Notes: generated from the sequence alone by a model not told the origin. A stretch of DNA of 64,000 nt from Lineus longissimus (GCF_910592395.1 NC_088326.1:8499001-8563000); one strand, 5' to 3'. Numbered from the stretch's first letter, positions 12,205-24,208 are shown. Program-made: numbers and translations.

Positions 12205-13000
12205 ATCTGCTGTCTCTGCCACAGTTGGCTCACCAGTCACCTGTCAACAACGGGAACAATCCACGGCCAACAATGATCATAATGGCACGTATCTCTGGTT
12301 GGACACGCAATATCATTGTGCTTTCTACGTCTTTTCAAAATGAAGGACGGGGATCGCGAAACGGCTTTTTCCTCCAATTTTGCCAGTCTGAGAATACGAT
12401 CCATTCATAAAACTAAAAACAAATCAAAAAGAGGATTTTCATTGCCTGAGCAACGCCGAGGAAGGTTCAACGAGAGTCATGCGCGAAACCTGCATAAATA
12501 CACAAATCGGGTTTGAAGTGTGGCGAAATGGCGCCGTGATCAGTCGTGATCTCACCTAATCACGGATCGGGGCAACACTGGGCGCCCGTGACTGCGCCAT
12601 TTATCGTTAAAATCTATATCTTTATTACACATCTGTTTCACACAAATACACTTCACGGTGTTATGAAAAATTTATCGCGATATCCTCGAAAAAAATGTTT
12701 TATCGAAACATCACAAGAAGGCTTTTCAATCCGTGTTACAAGCAGCGCACTATACAAATTGGATAAGTGTGTGAATGATCAAACTGTGACAGAGAGACTC
12801 AATCTCCCGGTCTTCGGTCCGTAATGTCGAAAATTACATAAACCCGTTGAATTTTTCACATCATGAAAATAAATAGAACGCGCAATGATATTGCGCGCAT
12901 GCGTATTCAACCTTAGCTACGTCCCATTGTGACAACTGTTGGTCATTCATTGTTCTCATTGTTGAGAGGTGACTAGTGAGCCAACTGTGGCAGAGTCAGT
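12205..13000. mobile_element. Fold-back MITE with ~95-bp diverged inverted arms
   Basis: Sequence 12205-12303 (CTGCCACAGTTGGCTCACCA..., CAACAATGATCATAATGGCA) reappears inverted at about 12905-13000 with roughly 80% match by eye. A 13-bp pair, CCGGTCTTCGGTC near 12808 and its inverse near 13076, extends the symmetry. Ends and target duplication are not resolved. The interior has no convincing coding region. Confidence 0.5.
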
Positions 13001-13312
13001 AGGTCGAGTGAGACTTGACAGCGATGATCATCATTGACGACGCTTGGAGAATGAGACTATGACAATGGGTCTATCGACCGAAGACCGGAATATTGATCGC
13101 CGTCAACTAAAAATTACGTCACAATTGACGTCTTCACGTCACGAGAGTTTTTTGGTAAAAATGGAAAAACTCTCCTTTTAATCGTCCATTCTTAAATATT
13201 TATGGGGATGTGTGGTATACGATGGATAAAACTGATGAAAATAGATACATGTTTATCAATTTTCATTCCGGTTACTGTTGTTAAATTCAGCACCAGGATT
13301 AGTAGTATATAG

Positions 13313-13741
13313 TAACTCACACAACGTAGTGAGTGTAATGGTTACGTATGTGTATAAAGTGTAAACAAAATTCATATATCCATCATGTCCATCGAATCTG
13401 AAAAAATGTGTGCAGACCCATGACAGTTCCGGTTCCGGTACAGTTTGTTGCATTCCATACGGGCCGCGCTTGCCGATCCTGCTTTCACGACGCACCGCAA
13501 CCACAGTTACCATGATTCCCGTTGTTGACCCAATTATTTCGTGACGTCATGAGCCATTGACCAATCACGCAAGTAGATTTATTCACACCGGCGCCACTGT
13601 CTTGAAGTGCGGGTGTGGGACGTCATGTATCTAAAAATTGTCTGCTAGAACATACAGGACAACAACGTCGGCGGAGACAGTTGTGACATTTCATTGCAGA
13701 CGAAGTAAACGTCCTCTTCTTCTCGATTTACGTACTTTACT
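13313..13741 (+). repeat. Repeat A, copy 1 (left arm of a 4.5-kb inverted pair)
   Basis: Starts TAACTCACACAACGTAGTGA and ends near TCGATTTACGTACTT. Copy 3 at 17398-17832 is its inverse over the whole length with few differences; copy 2 at about 15187-15540 is in the same orientation and is interrupted by a MITE. The repeat contains TGACGTCATGA and CACACCGGCGCCACTG blocks. It is probably a terminal part of a non-autonomous DNA element. Confidence 0.7.
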
Positions 13742-13792
13742 TCAAAAAAGTCAGTTTTAACACTACTAAATCCAGATCCAGTCACGTGATTT

Positions 13793-13940
13793 CTATAGAT
13801 TCATGCACTTGATTGGGAACAACGTTTACATGACGTAGTGTTGGCCGTCGTCACGTCACCATGCATTTTACATTACTGTAACGTGACGAGACGCGACGTT
13901 TTCGTAAACGTTGGTCCCAATCAAGTGCATGGATCTATAG
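13793..13940. repeat. 148-bp hairpin
   Basis: CTATAGATTCATGCACTTGA at 13793 onward (37 nt, to 13829) pairs with the inverse at 13904-13940 with two mismatches. The loop of about 74 bp is rich in ACGTCA/TGACG. It looks like a small fold-back MITE. Confidence 0.65.
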
Positions 13941-14185
13941 TAACTGCCAAACTCGACCCAGTGCCGGAACTGTGAAGTAATGATGTAGGTCACGTGGTCA
14001 GAGTGCAGGAGTTCCCGTACCGCCTGGCTATCCGATTTAGCATCTGCCGTTCCGGAACGACGTCAGCGCCTCTAGTGTCAAGATCGTAAATTTGCCATTC
14101 TTGATTTTGGCGCCAAACGAATCCAAAAAAAAACGCGTTGCCGTTAAAACAATTAAGAATATATCAGCTACAAAAATTCGTTATT

Positions 14186-14577
14186 AACTAACTGGTGAAG
14201 AAACATACACAAATATCTAGGCTAACAGGTGGAAAATTCAATTATTATTTCACCACAAAGAGCTGCTTCTGTCACTGTCCGCAGATGTGAGACAGTTACC
14301 GGGGCGGGGACTACTTCTTTATGGGGCCTTATTGTTCAGCGTCTCCAAGGAATTCTATTTTTAGAGGCCAATGGGGGGGGGGGGGGGGGGGTTGGGGGGG
14401 GCCTTCCCCCCAATGTACTGACTAAAACCTGTCACTTTCAGAGAACGGGGGAGGGGGTTTGGGGGACTCATCCCCCAATGTACTGGCTAAATATGTCAGA
14501 AGGACGGGGTTTTGGGGGGCTACCCAAATGTCAAACAGTTGTGTGAGTTCACTAGAGATTGCTCTTTACATATTACA
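14186..14577 (+). repeat. Repeat B, copy 1
   Basis: Contains a G-rich block (poly-G near 14369-14390), two CCAATGTACTG(G/A)CTAAA motifs and a GTTGTGTGAGTTCACTAGAG end. The inverse of this block occurs at 16493-16840 and a partial copy at 29190-29335. It has no coding content. Confidence 0.7.
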
Positions 14578-14579
14578 GA

Positions 14580-15180
14580 AGAAAACACCTCAAAATTGAA
14601 ATGCTTAACAGATCACGAATATTAATGATTTCATACAAATCTCGACAATATTCACTGCTCCCACTATATTCTTAAGTTTATAATTCAAGTCAGAAATCTC
14701 TCTTCAAAACCATCATTATACCATCACGTTTGAATGCAATTTCTATAACTCCCTAAGAATTGAAGTCATTTTAAAACTTAGTCCATAGAAATTGCGAAAA
14801 TAAATGAAACCATTGGATGTCGAAATCTCACGGGACCACACGATATCGTTATTTCTTGGGGCTGCGAGATTTTGCGGAGGACTTTAGACAGAATGCCGTC
14901 ATCTTAGAAATTTTCGTCGTAATGAAACCGAATGTTTTTGTCGTCTATTTCGTCTTCGAGTTTTCATCAGTTCGGTCGAGATAAAGGAAAACATTTTGAA
15001 GATGAATAATTGAATCGAGCATAACTGCTAAAAGAAGGAAAGCGTTCAGCTGCCTTTGAAAATATGCTTTTATTTTGAAATACAGCATATATCGGAAAGG
15101 TATAGAATGCCTGATTAAGTCGGTTTCGTGTTGGTTTTCTTGATGCATCCGTCCTTCAACTTTGCATTCCTTGATCAATC
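14580..15180. other. No gene recognised
   Basis: AT-rich sequence between repeat B copy 1 and repeat A copy 2, with only short open frames and no recognisable similarity. Confidence 0.35.
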
Positions 15181-15186
15181 GAACAA

Positions 15187-16456
15187 CGTATAGTGAGTGT
15201 AATGGTTACGTATGTATACACTGTATGTAAAGTGTAAACAAAATTCGTATATCCATCATGCCCATCAAATCTGAACAAATGTGTGCAGACCCATGAAAAT
15301 TCTGGTTCCGGTACAGTTTTGTCGCATTCCATATGGGCCGCGCGTTGGCCGATCCTGCATTCATGACGCACCGCACCCACAGTTACGACGTCGGACGTGA
15401 ATCCCATTGTTTCCTTCCTCGTGACGCAATTATTTCATGACGTCATGAGCCATTGACCATTCACACAAGTAAATTTATTCACACCGGCGCCACTGAAGTG
15501 CGGGTGTTGGACATCATGTATTTAAAAATCGTCTGCTAGGACCAAGGAGGATACCGCGGTGACGTCACGGCTTTTCCAAGATGGCGCTGCATATTGTAAA
15601 CAAACTCGATCCACGGCCAAGGGAAATCAAGTCATCAAAAAAGTTAGATTTTTCGCATCAAATCAGAGTTATTAGTACTTTTCTGCTATGAAATAAGTCT
15701 TCAGACAATAAGCTATCATTTGAATAATGAAAAGTGCTGTTTTGATGGGGAAAAATAGGGTTTTTTAAACCAAATAGCCGGGCACCGATCTTCCAAAATT
15801 AGCGATGGTTTCAAAACAGTCTCCCAGATATGGGGCAATCTCTTCATTATCATAATGGATTTGGAGGCATGTTTACAGATTTTACAAGTTCGAGACCTGT
15901 AATACCTAAAACTCGCATAGATCCCCATAGATCCCCTCTATTTGTCGAGTTAGCGCCCCTGTATTAGATCATGCATTTTCGGACACTAGAACGAAATCTT
16001 CCTGCGGATATCGCGGTTTCGGTGATGATTTAAGGAGAAATTGACTGTTCTTAGAGTTGTATGGGACAGAAATGAGTTCATACTTCATGAATACATGAAT
16101 ATATTATGATATGGGCGGGCTTCTAAGTCAAAACAATAACAAACTCAACTGCATCTCTACTGTATATTGCGTAGTGCATTGCCTAGTGTATTTCGTAGTG
16201 TATTTTAGCGGAGACATTATTTCCGCACTTTGGCCACGCCAAACGTCTTTTTTATTCGTGGAAGCAATATTGCAATATTTCATGTCTATTGGTGTTTTTG
16301 TGTACAGGAGCGCACCAGACAGTGAGACGTAGAGATGTGTTCAGTGCTGGTGCTGTCAGTAGACTCAATCTGATTGGCCATAGCGATCACTAATATGGGT
16401 CGGGATCACATGATGTGACGTCACCGCGGTATCCTCCTTGTGCTAGGACATACAGT
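15187..16456 (+). repeat. Repeat A, copy 2, split by a MITE
   Basis: 15187-15540 matches repeat A copy 1 in the same orientation. The match resumes after the MITE: copy 1 reads TCTGCTAGAACATACAG, and here TCTGCTAGGAC stands before the MITE and CATACAG follows it. The uninterrupted copy therefore confirms the insertion. Confidence 0.7.
15543..16440. mobile_element. MULE-like MITE, copy 1 (898 bp)
   Basis: Terminal inverted repeats of about 25 bp begin CAAGGAGGATACCGCGGTGA and contain TGACGTCA. The 9-bp target duplication TGCTAGGAC is at 15534-15542 and 16441-16449. Nine-base duplications are typical of Mutator-like elements. There is no transposase, so it is non-autonomous. A sister copy is at 38395-39339 and a more distant one at 57340-58105. 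Confidence 0.85.
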
Positions 16457-16519
16457 TGTGTGAGTTCACTAGAGCTTGTAATATGTAAAGAGCAAGCTCT
16501 AGTGAACTCACACAACTTT
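16454..16519. repeat. Perfect palindrome at repeat A/B junction
   Basis: AGTTGTGTGAGTTCACTAGA... (26 bp) is followed after about 13 bp by its exact inverse. It marks where two ends of repeat B meet head to head. Confidence 0.75.
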
Positions 16520-16840
16520 TTGACATGGGGAGCTCCCCAAACCCCGTCCTTCTGACATATTTAGCCAGTACATTGGGGGATGAGTCCCCCAAACCCCCTC
16601 CCCGTTCTCTGAAAGTGACGGGTTTTAGTCAGTACATTGGGGGAAGGCCCCCCCCCACCATTGGACTCTAAAAATAAAATTCCTTGGAGACGCTGAACAA
16701 TAAGGCCCCATAAAGAAGTAGTCCCCGCCCCGGTAGCTGTCTCACATCTGCTGACAGGAGCAGTTCTTTGTGGTGAAATAATAATTGAATTTTCCAATTG
16801 CTAGCCTAGATATTTGTGTATGTTTCTTCACCAGTTAGTT
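16493..16840 (-). repeat. Repeat B, copy 2 (inverted)
   Basis: Inverse of 14186-14577, from CTCTAGTGAACTCACACAAC to TTCTTCACCAGTTAGTT. It differs mainly in the lengths of the G/C runs. Confidence 0.7.
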
Positions 16841-17202
16841 GTGTTAAATGCGTTTCATGTTCAGGTGTCTTAATTTGACAATTTGGCGATAATACAGGTG
16901 TTGGATGACAAGAATAGGAATGATCCATCATGTTAGGACTATTTTCGTTCATTGTCTTGTTGTTGAATGAAATCTCAATCTGTTTGAATGAAAATAATGG
17001 AATTAAAAAACACTGTTAGTGTATATAGTTTTGTTTTCATCTATTCAAAAGTTCATTCTAATCCAACCATAACTGCTACAGTATACAGAGAATGATGATT
17101 TTGTGCAGCATTTGACCCCCAATTATATAAATGCATTATAGAGTGGGCCTGACCTAGGCCTACAGCTCATCCTGATTTAAATGGCATGAAACCCTTGGCA
17201 TG

Positions 17203-17381
17203 CCGGTGTAACATCTATGGTTGTTTCCCATGTGTCAGTGTTTCCAAACAATAGGCAGCTAGAGAGACCATGACTTTTCAATAGGGGGGATACACAGAAA
17301 AACTCGTCAATCTATTTTTAGCGTTCCCAAACAATGAGGGGAAACACTCAAAAACAGAAACACTCAAAAACATTACACCGG
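17203..17381. mobile_element. 179-bp MITE with CCGGTGTAA ends, copy 1
   Basis: Ends CCGGTGTAA and TTACACCGG form a 9-bp inverted repeat. The interior repeats AACACTCAAAAAC and TGTTTCC-type blocks. A nearly identical 180-bp copy is at 37895-38074 in unrelated flanks, which fixes the borders. No target duplication is obvious. Confidence 0.7.
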
Positions 17382-17397
17382 GTCCTGTTTGGAAATT

Positions 17398-17832
17398 GGA
17401 AGTACGTAAATCGAGAAGAAGAGGACGTTTGCTTTGTAATGAAATGTCACAACTGTCTCCGCCGACGTTGTCCTGTATGTCCTAGCAGACGATTTTTAAA
17501 TACATGATGTCCCACACCCGCACTTCAGTGGCGCCGGTGTGAATAAATCTACTTGCGTGAATGGTCAATGACTCATGACGTCATGAAATAATTGCGTTAC
17601 GAGGAAGGAAACAATGGGAATCACGTCCGACGTGGTAACTGTGGGTGCGCCGCGTCGTGAATGCAGGATCGGCCAACGCGCGACCCATATGGAATGCGAC
17701 AAACTGTACCGGAACCAGAATTGTCATAGGTCTGCACAAATTTGTTCAGATTCGATGGACATGATGGATATATGAATTTTGTTTACACTTTATACATACG
17801 TAACCATTACACTCACTACGTTGTGTGAGTTA
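17398..17832 (-). repeat. Repeat A, copy 3 (right arm of inverted pair)
   Basis: Inverse of 13313-13741. Its last bases, GAGTTA, overlap the TTAA at 17830-17833 that became the target of the Kolobok-type element, which therefore inserted at the very edge of this repeat. Confidence 0.7.
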
Positions 17833-17833
17833 A

Positions 17834-17849
17834 AGTCCACAATTCAAGC
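17834..17849 (+). repeat. Left terminal inverted repeat, Kolobok-type element
   Basis: AGTCCACAATTCAAGC directly after TTAA. It is identical to the inverse of the right end. Confidence 0.9.
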
Positions 17850-18120
17850 TAACCTCAAACATCCTATTTTTGTTAGATTATGATAATGAAATACTCATAT
17901 TAATGAAATATCCATCAAACATTTCAAAAGGTAACCTCGATCCACCCAAAAACAAGCTTTTAATCGCCGCTCGGAGCCCGTTTCCGAAGAAAACAATTAT
18001 CTAGGTCATTATGCAAATTCGCCCTGAGCTGACCGGAGGTGACGTATTACTAGGGACACAATGAGGATATAGGAACTGGGTCAGTCTATTCAACGTGTTC
18101 AATGCATGTCAAGTTGAACA

Positions 18121-19016
18121 ATGAGCGACACAGATTCCACAATATCTTCGGATCTGAGTGACTTTGATGTCTGGCCAGAGTGTGAAGAAGGTGCCGAAGG
18201 TACAGAAGAGAACGTGGAGGAAGGCGATTGGGCAATTCAGCCATACATGTTCGAACCAGAGGCGGAGGAGGAAGAGGAACATTCCGACGCTGCTGATGAA
18301 GAAATGGCTGGTGATGACGGAGCCGGAGCGGCTCTCGTTGATCACACAGTTGTGGAAAACTGGTGAGTTTGAAACCCTATCCAATGTGTCGATATCATGC
18401 CTATGCCTATGCCTTAGGGCTATGGCCCAGCCTACCTTACGAAGTCACGATAGGCTGCTCTGCTTCAGGCCTACAGACAATTTTGACTCGATGGGACGAA
18501 ACTGGCCTAGGCCGGTAGGCCATGCCCATGTATGTAGGCCTGCATCATGTACATCGCGATGTGCATGCCATAGGCCTACTTGGAATGTAGCAGGCCCTGT
18601 TATTTTCACTTAATTACTCTCTTTTCAGGTGCACCTGTGGCTCCTGCCAAGTTCTACCTACAAGGGGCGAGTGTGTTTGTTGTCGGCAGGTCGCAGAGTT
18701 CGGAGAGAAGATGGAGGGGCTGGAGTGTTTCACACGCCATGAAGACTTTGCCAACGCCTGCCTGAATAGGACAGTTTTAGAAATTGCCTGGTTGCAGTAT
18801 CGACAGCAGTATGGCAAGCAAGCCTACGATGGGCCACTCTTTAAAAAGTTGCGACATGTTGCCTACAGGCAAGTTGTCAGGTGGACCTACGGTTACCTCG
18901 GGAAAGACATTCGGGTCGTGATCCCTTCCTGTGTTGTTTGTAACATTCGTGCTGTGTTCCCTGCTCCTGGACTGGAGGAAGATGCCTATTATCAGGGATT
19001 TGTTGATGGACAGTAA
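18121..19016 (+). CDS. Stand-alone P2X7-type ballast-domain protein, two exons
   Basis: Exon 1 is 18121-18362 (donor GTGAGT), exon 2 is 18629-19016 (acceptor CTTTTCAG), and the product is 209 residues. The first ~78 residues are acidic and disordered-looking (runs of D and E). The second half is the cysteine-rich cytoplasmic ballast domain of P2X7 receptors: NWCTCGSCQVLP, GECVCCRQV, a variable CF..H.DF.N.CLNR segment, then LEIAWLQYRQQYG, HVAYRQVVRWTYGYLG and RVVIPSCVVCNIR. The P2X channel part is absent and there is no membrane segment. In P2X7 this domain binds zinc and guanine nucleotide; its role here is unknown. The gene lies inside the Kolobok-type element, convergent with the transposase (stops about 395 bp apart), which suggests cargo or an accessory transposition protein. 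The join forms a TGG codon and both exons keep one frame. Confidence 0.85.
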
Positions 19017-19410
19017 TGGCAGGATTGTAAAATTTGTGAATTACCATGCAGAATTAATATAAAAGAAAGAATACATAGTATTATGCTAACATTTCTTAGA
19101 AACACTTTATTTATTCACTTACAATGAATCCAGGTATAAAAAATGGTTTCATCTGACTACACCCCCTTCCCCTCTCAACCCACCCCACCCCAAAGTGATG
19201 CTATGATACATTAGAAACACAAGACTTCGTCCAAGAAGTCCATAGCTCAACCCCTCCCTTCTACACAGTCGGAGCGGAAAAAGTAGCTGGATAATATTTC
19301 CAAAAATTATGAGGCTGCCGCTTTATGTTGATTAATATGGAGCAGCGAACAACATCCAATGCGCAGGATGATAGGTGGAAGACTGACCACATTAACAGTT
19401 TAATGTCCTG

Positions 19411-22400
19411 TTAATTTTTCTTGAAGCGTTGTGCATGGGCATTTTGCTGCATCTTGATGGCTTCTTCTTTGGGTGGCCTTTCAAACCGTGAACAAAGAGG
19501 TGCAGGAGTGTCTCCCTTGTCAATCGTGTAGTCATGCCCAGTCAAAACCAGCCTCTTGACTTCCTCCTCAAACTTATCAACATAACCTGAAATAAAAGAC
19601 GATTATGAATATAGATATACTGGTAATCCTTTTTTACCACTTCTGTTTCTCCATGCATTAACCATGCAAAAGAAGATCATGTACTGCACAGTAAAGGGCA
19701 TGTTTCAATATTATGTTCGCATGACATAGTCGGGCGCAGTGGCACCCATGAATTATCTTGTCATTTAACAAAATACATGTATATTGACTGAACTGAAACT
19801 ACTTGCCAAATGTCGGTGCCCCTGATCTTGACGTCACAATATGATTTCCATATCGGTTCTTTGGATGACGAACAGAAAACCGAAGTTGGCCATCCTTATT
19901 CTGGTGCTGCTTCCTCCCAGCATTCTCATTGAAATGCAACGCAGCAATCTCTAGCCTGGAAATAAACACAGTAAACTAATTTAACTCTATGGAAATGGAT
20001 ATTCTACAGCTCATGATCATTCAAGGTGGTTCCCTTTAAAATGTGCCTTCCTTCACCAGCATGGTGATGTTTTGGTGTTATGTCGTCATGCTGTAATGAA
20101 CAGCGTTGATACAATTATCATCGTACCTGCTTTTCATCCCATTGTATCCGAAATGGTACATCTTTGGGGCGAAGTGTAGAAGGCTGCTATGGTATCCCTC
20201 CAAACCAGATGTCTGGCCATCCGAGCTGAGCTTTGAGATTGAATGTAGAAGGTTCTTGTTGAGAAGCAGAGCACACACCTTGTCGTATTCTTCTGTTCCT
20301 AGAAGACAAAAACCGTAGAGGAGTACCAAAGTAACTTCCGATTGATTGAACAATTCAAAGAGTGTTTTCATACACAAATAAGTTTGGAAACACAATTTCT
20401 AGCTTAATTCCATGAATACAGCAACCATTATTGGGGTAAAGGGTAAGGGCATGCACATACTCACCTTTCTTAAACCACTGCCTTCGAATACGACTGTGGA
20501 TACACTTGGGGAACAGTTCGTTTTCTTCGTGCGTGTGGACGCCGGCTATATGGTTCACTATTGATCTCCACTTGGCCAAGATCAATGATTGGTCGTTATT
20601 GCTGGTCATGGCACACCAGTACAAGTGATTGATAATACTTTTCAGCCATTTGTTGACCAGCTGAAACCGCCTGTTCATGGTTATGGGCTTGAGTCTTTTC
20701 CTCAGTCCTGGAAGTATAGTATTGTATAATGTGAACTTTCCTAGATGACAGACAGGAGTGTCGTATGGTTTAACTAAATGAACTAGACACAATTTTGCGA
20801 TAGAGATAACTTCTATAGTGCGTCCGGAAAAAAAACCCCAAATACTTCATCATTTTTCTGTGGGTAGTTTTTTTCCGCACGCACTGTATACTATAAAATT
20901 CATAAGTTAATCGAAGTTACCTGAAAGTAAAGGTTGACGACTGGAATCTTGTTGATCATTTCTTAATGCCACATCCAAAAGAGTTAACATGAGAACCGAC
21001 GGAATTGGGAAATGAGAAACAAGATTATATTTGTTGAGACAAAAAGGCAGTGTGTGCAAATCACAGCACTGATAGTGGTACTCACCTTTAGCAACATGCC
21101 ACACATCAAAATAATGCCTTATGGTGTCCGATTGTTCCTCTCTCAACCACTTCTCCACTGATTTGTGGCCATCAGTTGTTAATTCTATCTTAACATGTGG
21201 GGCGTATGCTTTCACTTCATCGACACATCGGGACAGACCCTCCAGCTCCATGTGGTAGGAGTTCTTAACCTCAGTGGACTGCAAAATAATGAGGCACATG
21301 AAAAACTGAAGTGATATGAATGTTGTTGTAATACAAATATGACTTCAGGATACTGCCTCAGTGAATGATGGCAGAAACAGGCTTCATGGAAAGATATGCC
21401 ATAATAGCAACGAGAGCCAAATTGTAGTTTTTACCTGAACAAGTTGTGTCATGACAATGGCGTTTCTCTCTGTGTCATGTAAACTGTAAGAACCATACTT
21501 CGCACAATGGCCGGGCGAATCGCACCTTCCATCACCGGAGAGTTTGGCCACGTCCTCTACAGCTGCCAGTGCCCGGATGGTCTCCTCCTCCCAAACATTA
21601 CGTACTGCCTGGTTCAGGTACTTTGACTGGTGTCGAAAATATGTTCCGGAGGAAATGCTTCGAATGCCCCAGAATTGCAGGACCCTTATTACTTTGCTTG
21701 GAATAGCACCCGCTGCAAGAATTGCCATCGATAGGCCGATGTTACCAGCATATACTGTTCCAATCATTTCCTGGCTCTGCCATTTCCAGATACCATCACA
21801 TGACAAGCATGACTGTGTGATGGTCACCATTGAACCGTCTGTCCCCGAAATCCGGCCTTCTGCTCCGAAATGGCCGCAGTTGTAGCAGATTTGGAACAGC
21901 TCCAAAAGCTTGGACACTGAAACTGCACACATACCCTCGGTCAGGGATGAGGATGCTCGCTTATTGTTGGCATCACTGAAATGGATTTAAGAAAAATAAG
22001 TATCTCTTTAGATACTAAAGATCTGTTGACATAATTTACATTTACTAGTATGAAAACTCAAACCCTTTCCAACAAGGTACTACATTCCTCTTGCTCTATA
22101 ACAAAGGTTTAATGCAACTTATGCAGGCCTACTGCAAACCTTGCACATCGTGCTATGAAACATACCTAGCAGATGCAACACTTTCCAAAGACATATTTGG
22201 ATTCCAAGAGGGGTCCTTGGTTTCATCATCCACAAATGACAAAGAATGCTTTGCCAAGGGCTCAGTCTCCTCATCGTTACTTGAATCAGAACGCTTCCTC
22301 TTGTATTTTGGCTGAGGGGTAGATGCAGCTTCAGGCGTACTTGGTACCTCCATGATCGACACTGAAGTGTGGGTGAGGTCAGGTTGAAAATTAGTGGTCT

Positions 22401-23932
22401 GCGTTTCCTTTGACCGATATGGCATCCGGACTTGATGTCCCCTCGAAACCATTTCTGCTGGAGGAATGCTGACAACATAAACTGCAAGAAGAGTGGGTCA
22501 ATAGATAAATGGGTTCAAATGAATGTCAACATTTTTGTCACGTGGCATTGCACATCACAGCATCATAGGAAGTACTTGGGTACACCCAGTTTAGGATATT
22601 GAAGAAAAACTCAGTTTAGGATATTGAAGGAAAAAAAACTCACTTTCAGACCTAGTTAGTCGAATGCTTGTTAATTTGGGACTGGGCGCTACGGGGGCAG
22701 GCGTGGCAGGCACCTCGAAATCAATCTGAGGGTCACTATCATAGCACTTGGAGTCATCATCACTCTTAGTCATTGATTGTTCAGGTTGCAGTTGGTTTAA
22801 GTTGGCAATGGCTTCATTAACAGTCTGCATTGAAAAGAAAGGAAATGGTACTTATTAGTAAACAGCATAAATCCAATAACCTACCTCGGTCAAACACCTT
22901 CCTTGACTGGGTCTACAAATGTATCATGACAACGGTACATTTATGCTGATGACAGTCAACAAGTACTATAGGTACTGTTTTACATACCCGTTTGCGTGCC
23001 CTTATCGATGCTGCTGCTCGACCTACATTCTGCTCACTTCTTCTGGGAGTGGCAGGGCCAGGGACAGGGTCAGGGGCGCCAAGGCCAGGAATAGGATAAA
23101 GGATTGTTGGTACTGCATCAGGCTTTCTTCTAGGAGGTCTGGAAACCAAAAATCACAACTGGTAGGTTGTCAATCCCAAATTAAACAAAGCCAAATATTT
23201 ACGGGCCATATAGTCTGATGGCTTCTATGTCCAATCAAATCTTGTGCGTGCTAGGCATGGCTAGGCAAGGCATTTATATGATGAGTTGATGAGTTAGGCT
23301 ATGCAGCAATGCATGTCATGAATGACACATGTAGGCTATGATGTTGATGGAATGTCAGCTGTCATGCTATCACATGTATCAGATGCTCAACGCACCAGAC
23401 GCCAACCAGGACTCAGAGCCACCAAAAAGGAATGCATAGTGGGACCTTAGCTTCTCGGGCGGCCTAGTACAAGTCCAAACAACCCATGCAGTCCCTTGAA
23501 ACCGAACCCAGTTACAGGAAAGGCTATTGTTAAACTGTCCGAAATTAGGTACGAAGCGATCTTTCCGGATATTGAAACTTCTTTACAAGTGGGCAAAAAC
23601 GTCTTTCTTTACCTGTTTACATTCGAAATTACGAATCCTCAGTTGTTTGGAGACAAGAAAGATGAGTTAACTAACCTTTTTGTATGGTAGTCCGCCTCAA
23701 TGGCACATTCCAAGGAAGGAATATCCACAAAACAATCTTCCGTGAAGTGCCGGTTGCATACAACTGTGGACGTATTGCCAGGCTCAGGCTCGACGAAGTT
23801 CAGCCTCGAACGTTGAACAAACTTGACCCATTTTTTACGAACTGCCTTATCTTTTGGAAAAGGGAACGTTGAAATGCCGAGTTTACTGTCGGTCCGATTC
23901 TTGCACTTGCCGACAACACAATAATTTGGCAT
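19411..23932 (-). CDS. Kolobok-type transposase with N-terminal THAP domain, ten exons, intact
   Basis: Exons (minus): 23932-23676, 23138-22988, 22824-22644, 22481-22166, 21975-21435, 21278-21086, 20707-20465, 20298-20127, 19955-19807, 19586-19411. They sum to 2379 nt, 792 residues plus stop, and every phase agrees. Exon 1 is a THAP zinc finger (CVVGKC near the start, CNRHF later), completed in exon 2 by the AVPTI box. Exons 2-4 are a Pro/Ser/acidic linker. Exons 5-9 carry the DDE core: CYNCGH and CLSCDG zinc-ribbon-like pairs, then GDGRCDSPGHCAKYG (Asp near 449), ELTTDGHKSVEKW (Asp near 518), DVWHVAKG, and TSGLEGYHS (Glu near 661). Exon 9 has LHFNENAGR. Intron 9 uses a GC donor. The THAP part should bind the element ends and the core should cut and join at TTAA. 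Superfamily placement is from motifs and TTAA. Confidence 0.87.
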
Positions 23933-24188
23933 TTCTTAAGGATGATGGGATCGCGAAGAGGATCTAGAAGCAACATGAGCAATGGCCGCATTCCCGAACA
24001 TGTCTCCCTAGTAATACGTCACGACCCGAAGATGTCCGAAAATACCCGAAGACATTTATTTTTAGCGGCCGATGGATTATCGTGCTACAAAGTACTCGAT
24101 TAAACTAAGTTCGAGCACAATATTTTTGAATTTAGTGTTTTTTTGTCATTGATGTGATCATATAATTGAAGTGGTCGACTTATATTTT

Positions 24189-24204
24189 GCTTGAATTGTG
24201 GACT
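24189..24204 (-). repeat. Right terminal inverted repeat, Kolobok-type element
   Basis: GCTTGAATTGTGGACT directly before TTAA 24205-24208. It is the exact inverse of the left end. Confidence 0.9.
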
Positions 24205-24208
24205 TTAA

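Larger units (their letters stand above)
17834..24204. mobile_element. Complete Kolobok-type DNA transposon (6.4 kb, two genes)
   Basis: Perfect 16-bp terminal inverted repeats, AGTCCACAATTCAAGC at 17834-17849 and its inverse at 24189-24204, are each bordered by TTAA (17830-17833, 24205-24208). TTAA duplication and a DDE transposase with a GDGRCDSPG motif fit the Kolobok superfamily. A subterminal 18-bp inverted pair GTGACGTATTACTAGGGA lies near 18040 and 24006. Inside are a plus-strand ballast-domain gene and a convergent 10-exon THAP transposase gene, both without visible lesions. It is therefore a candidate autonomous, recently active element. Confidence 0.88.
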
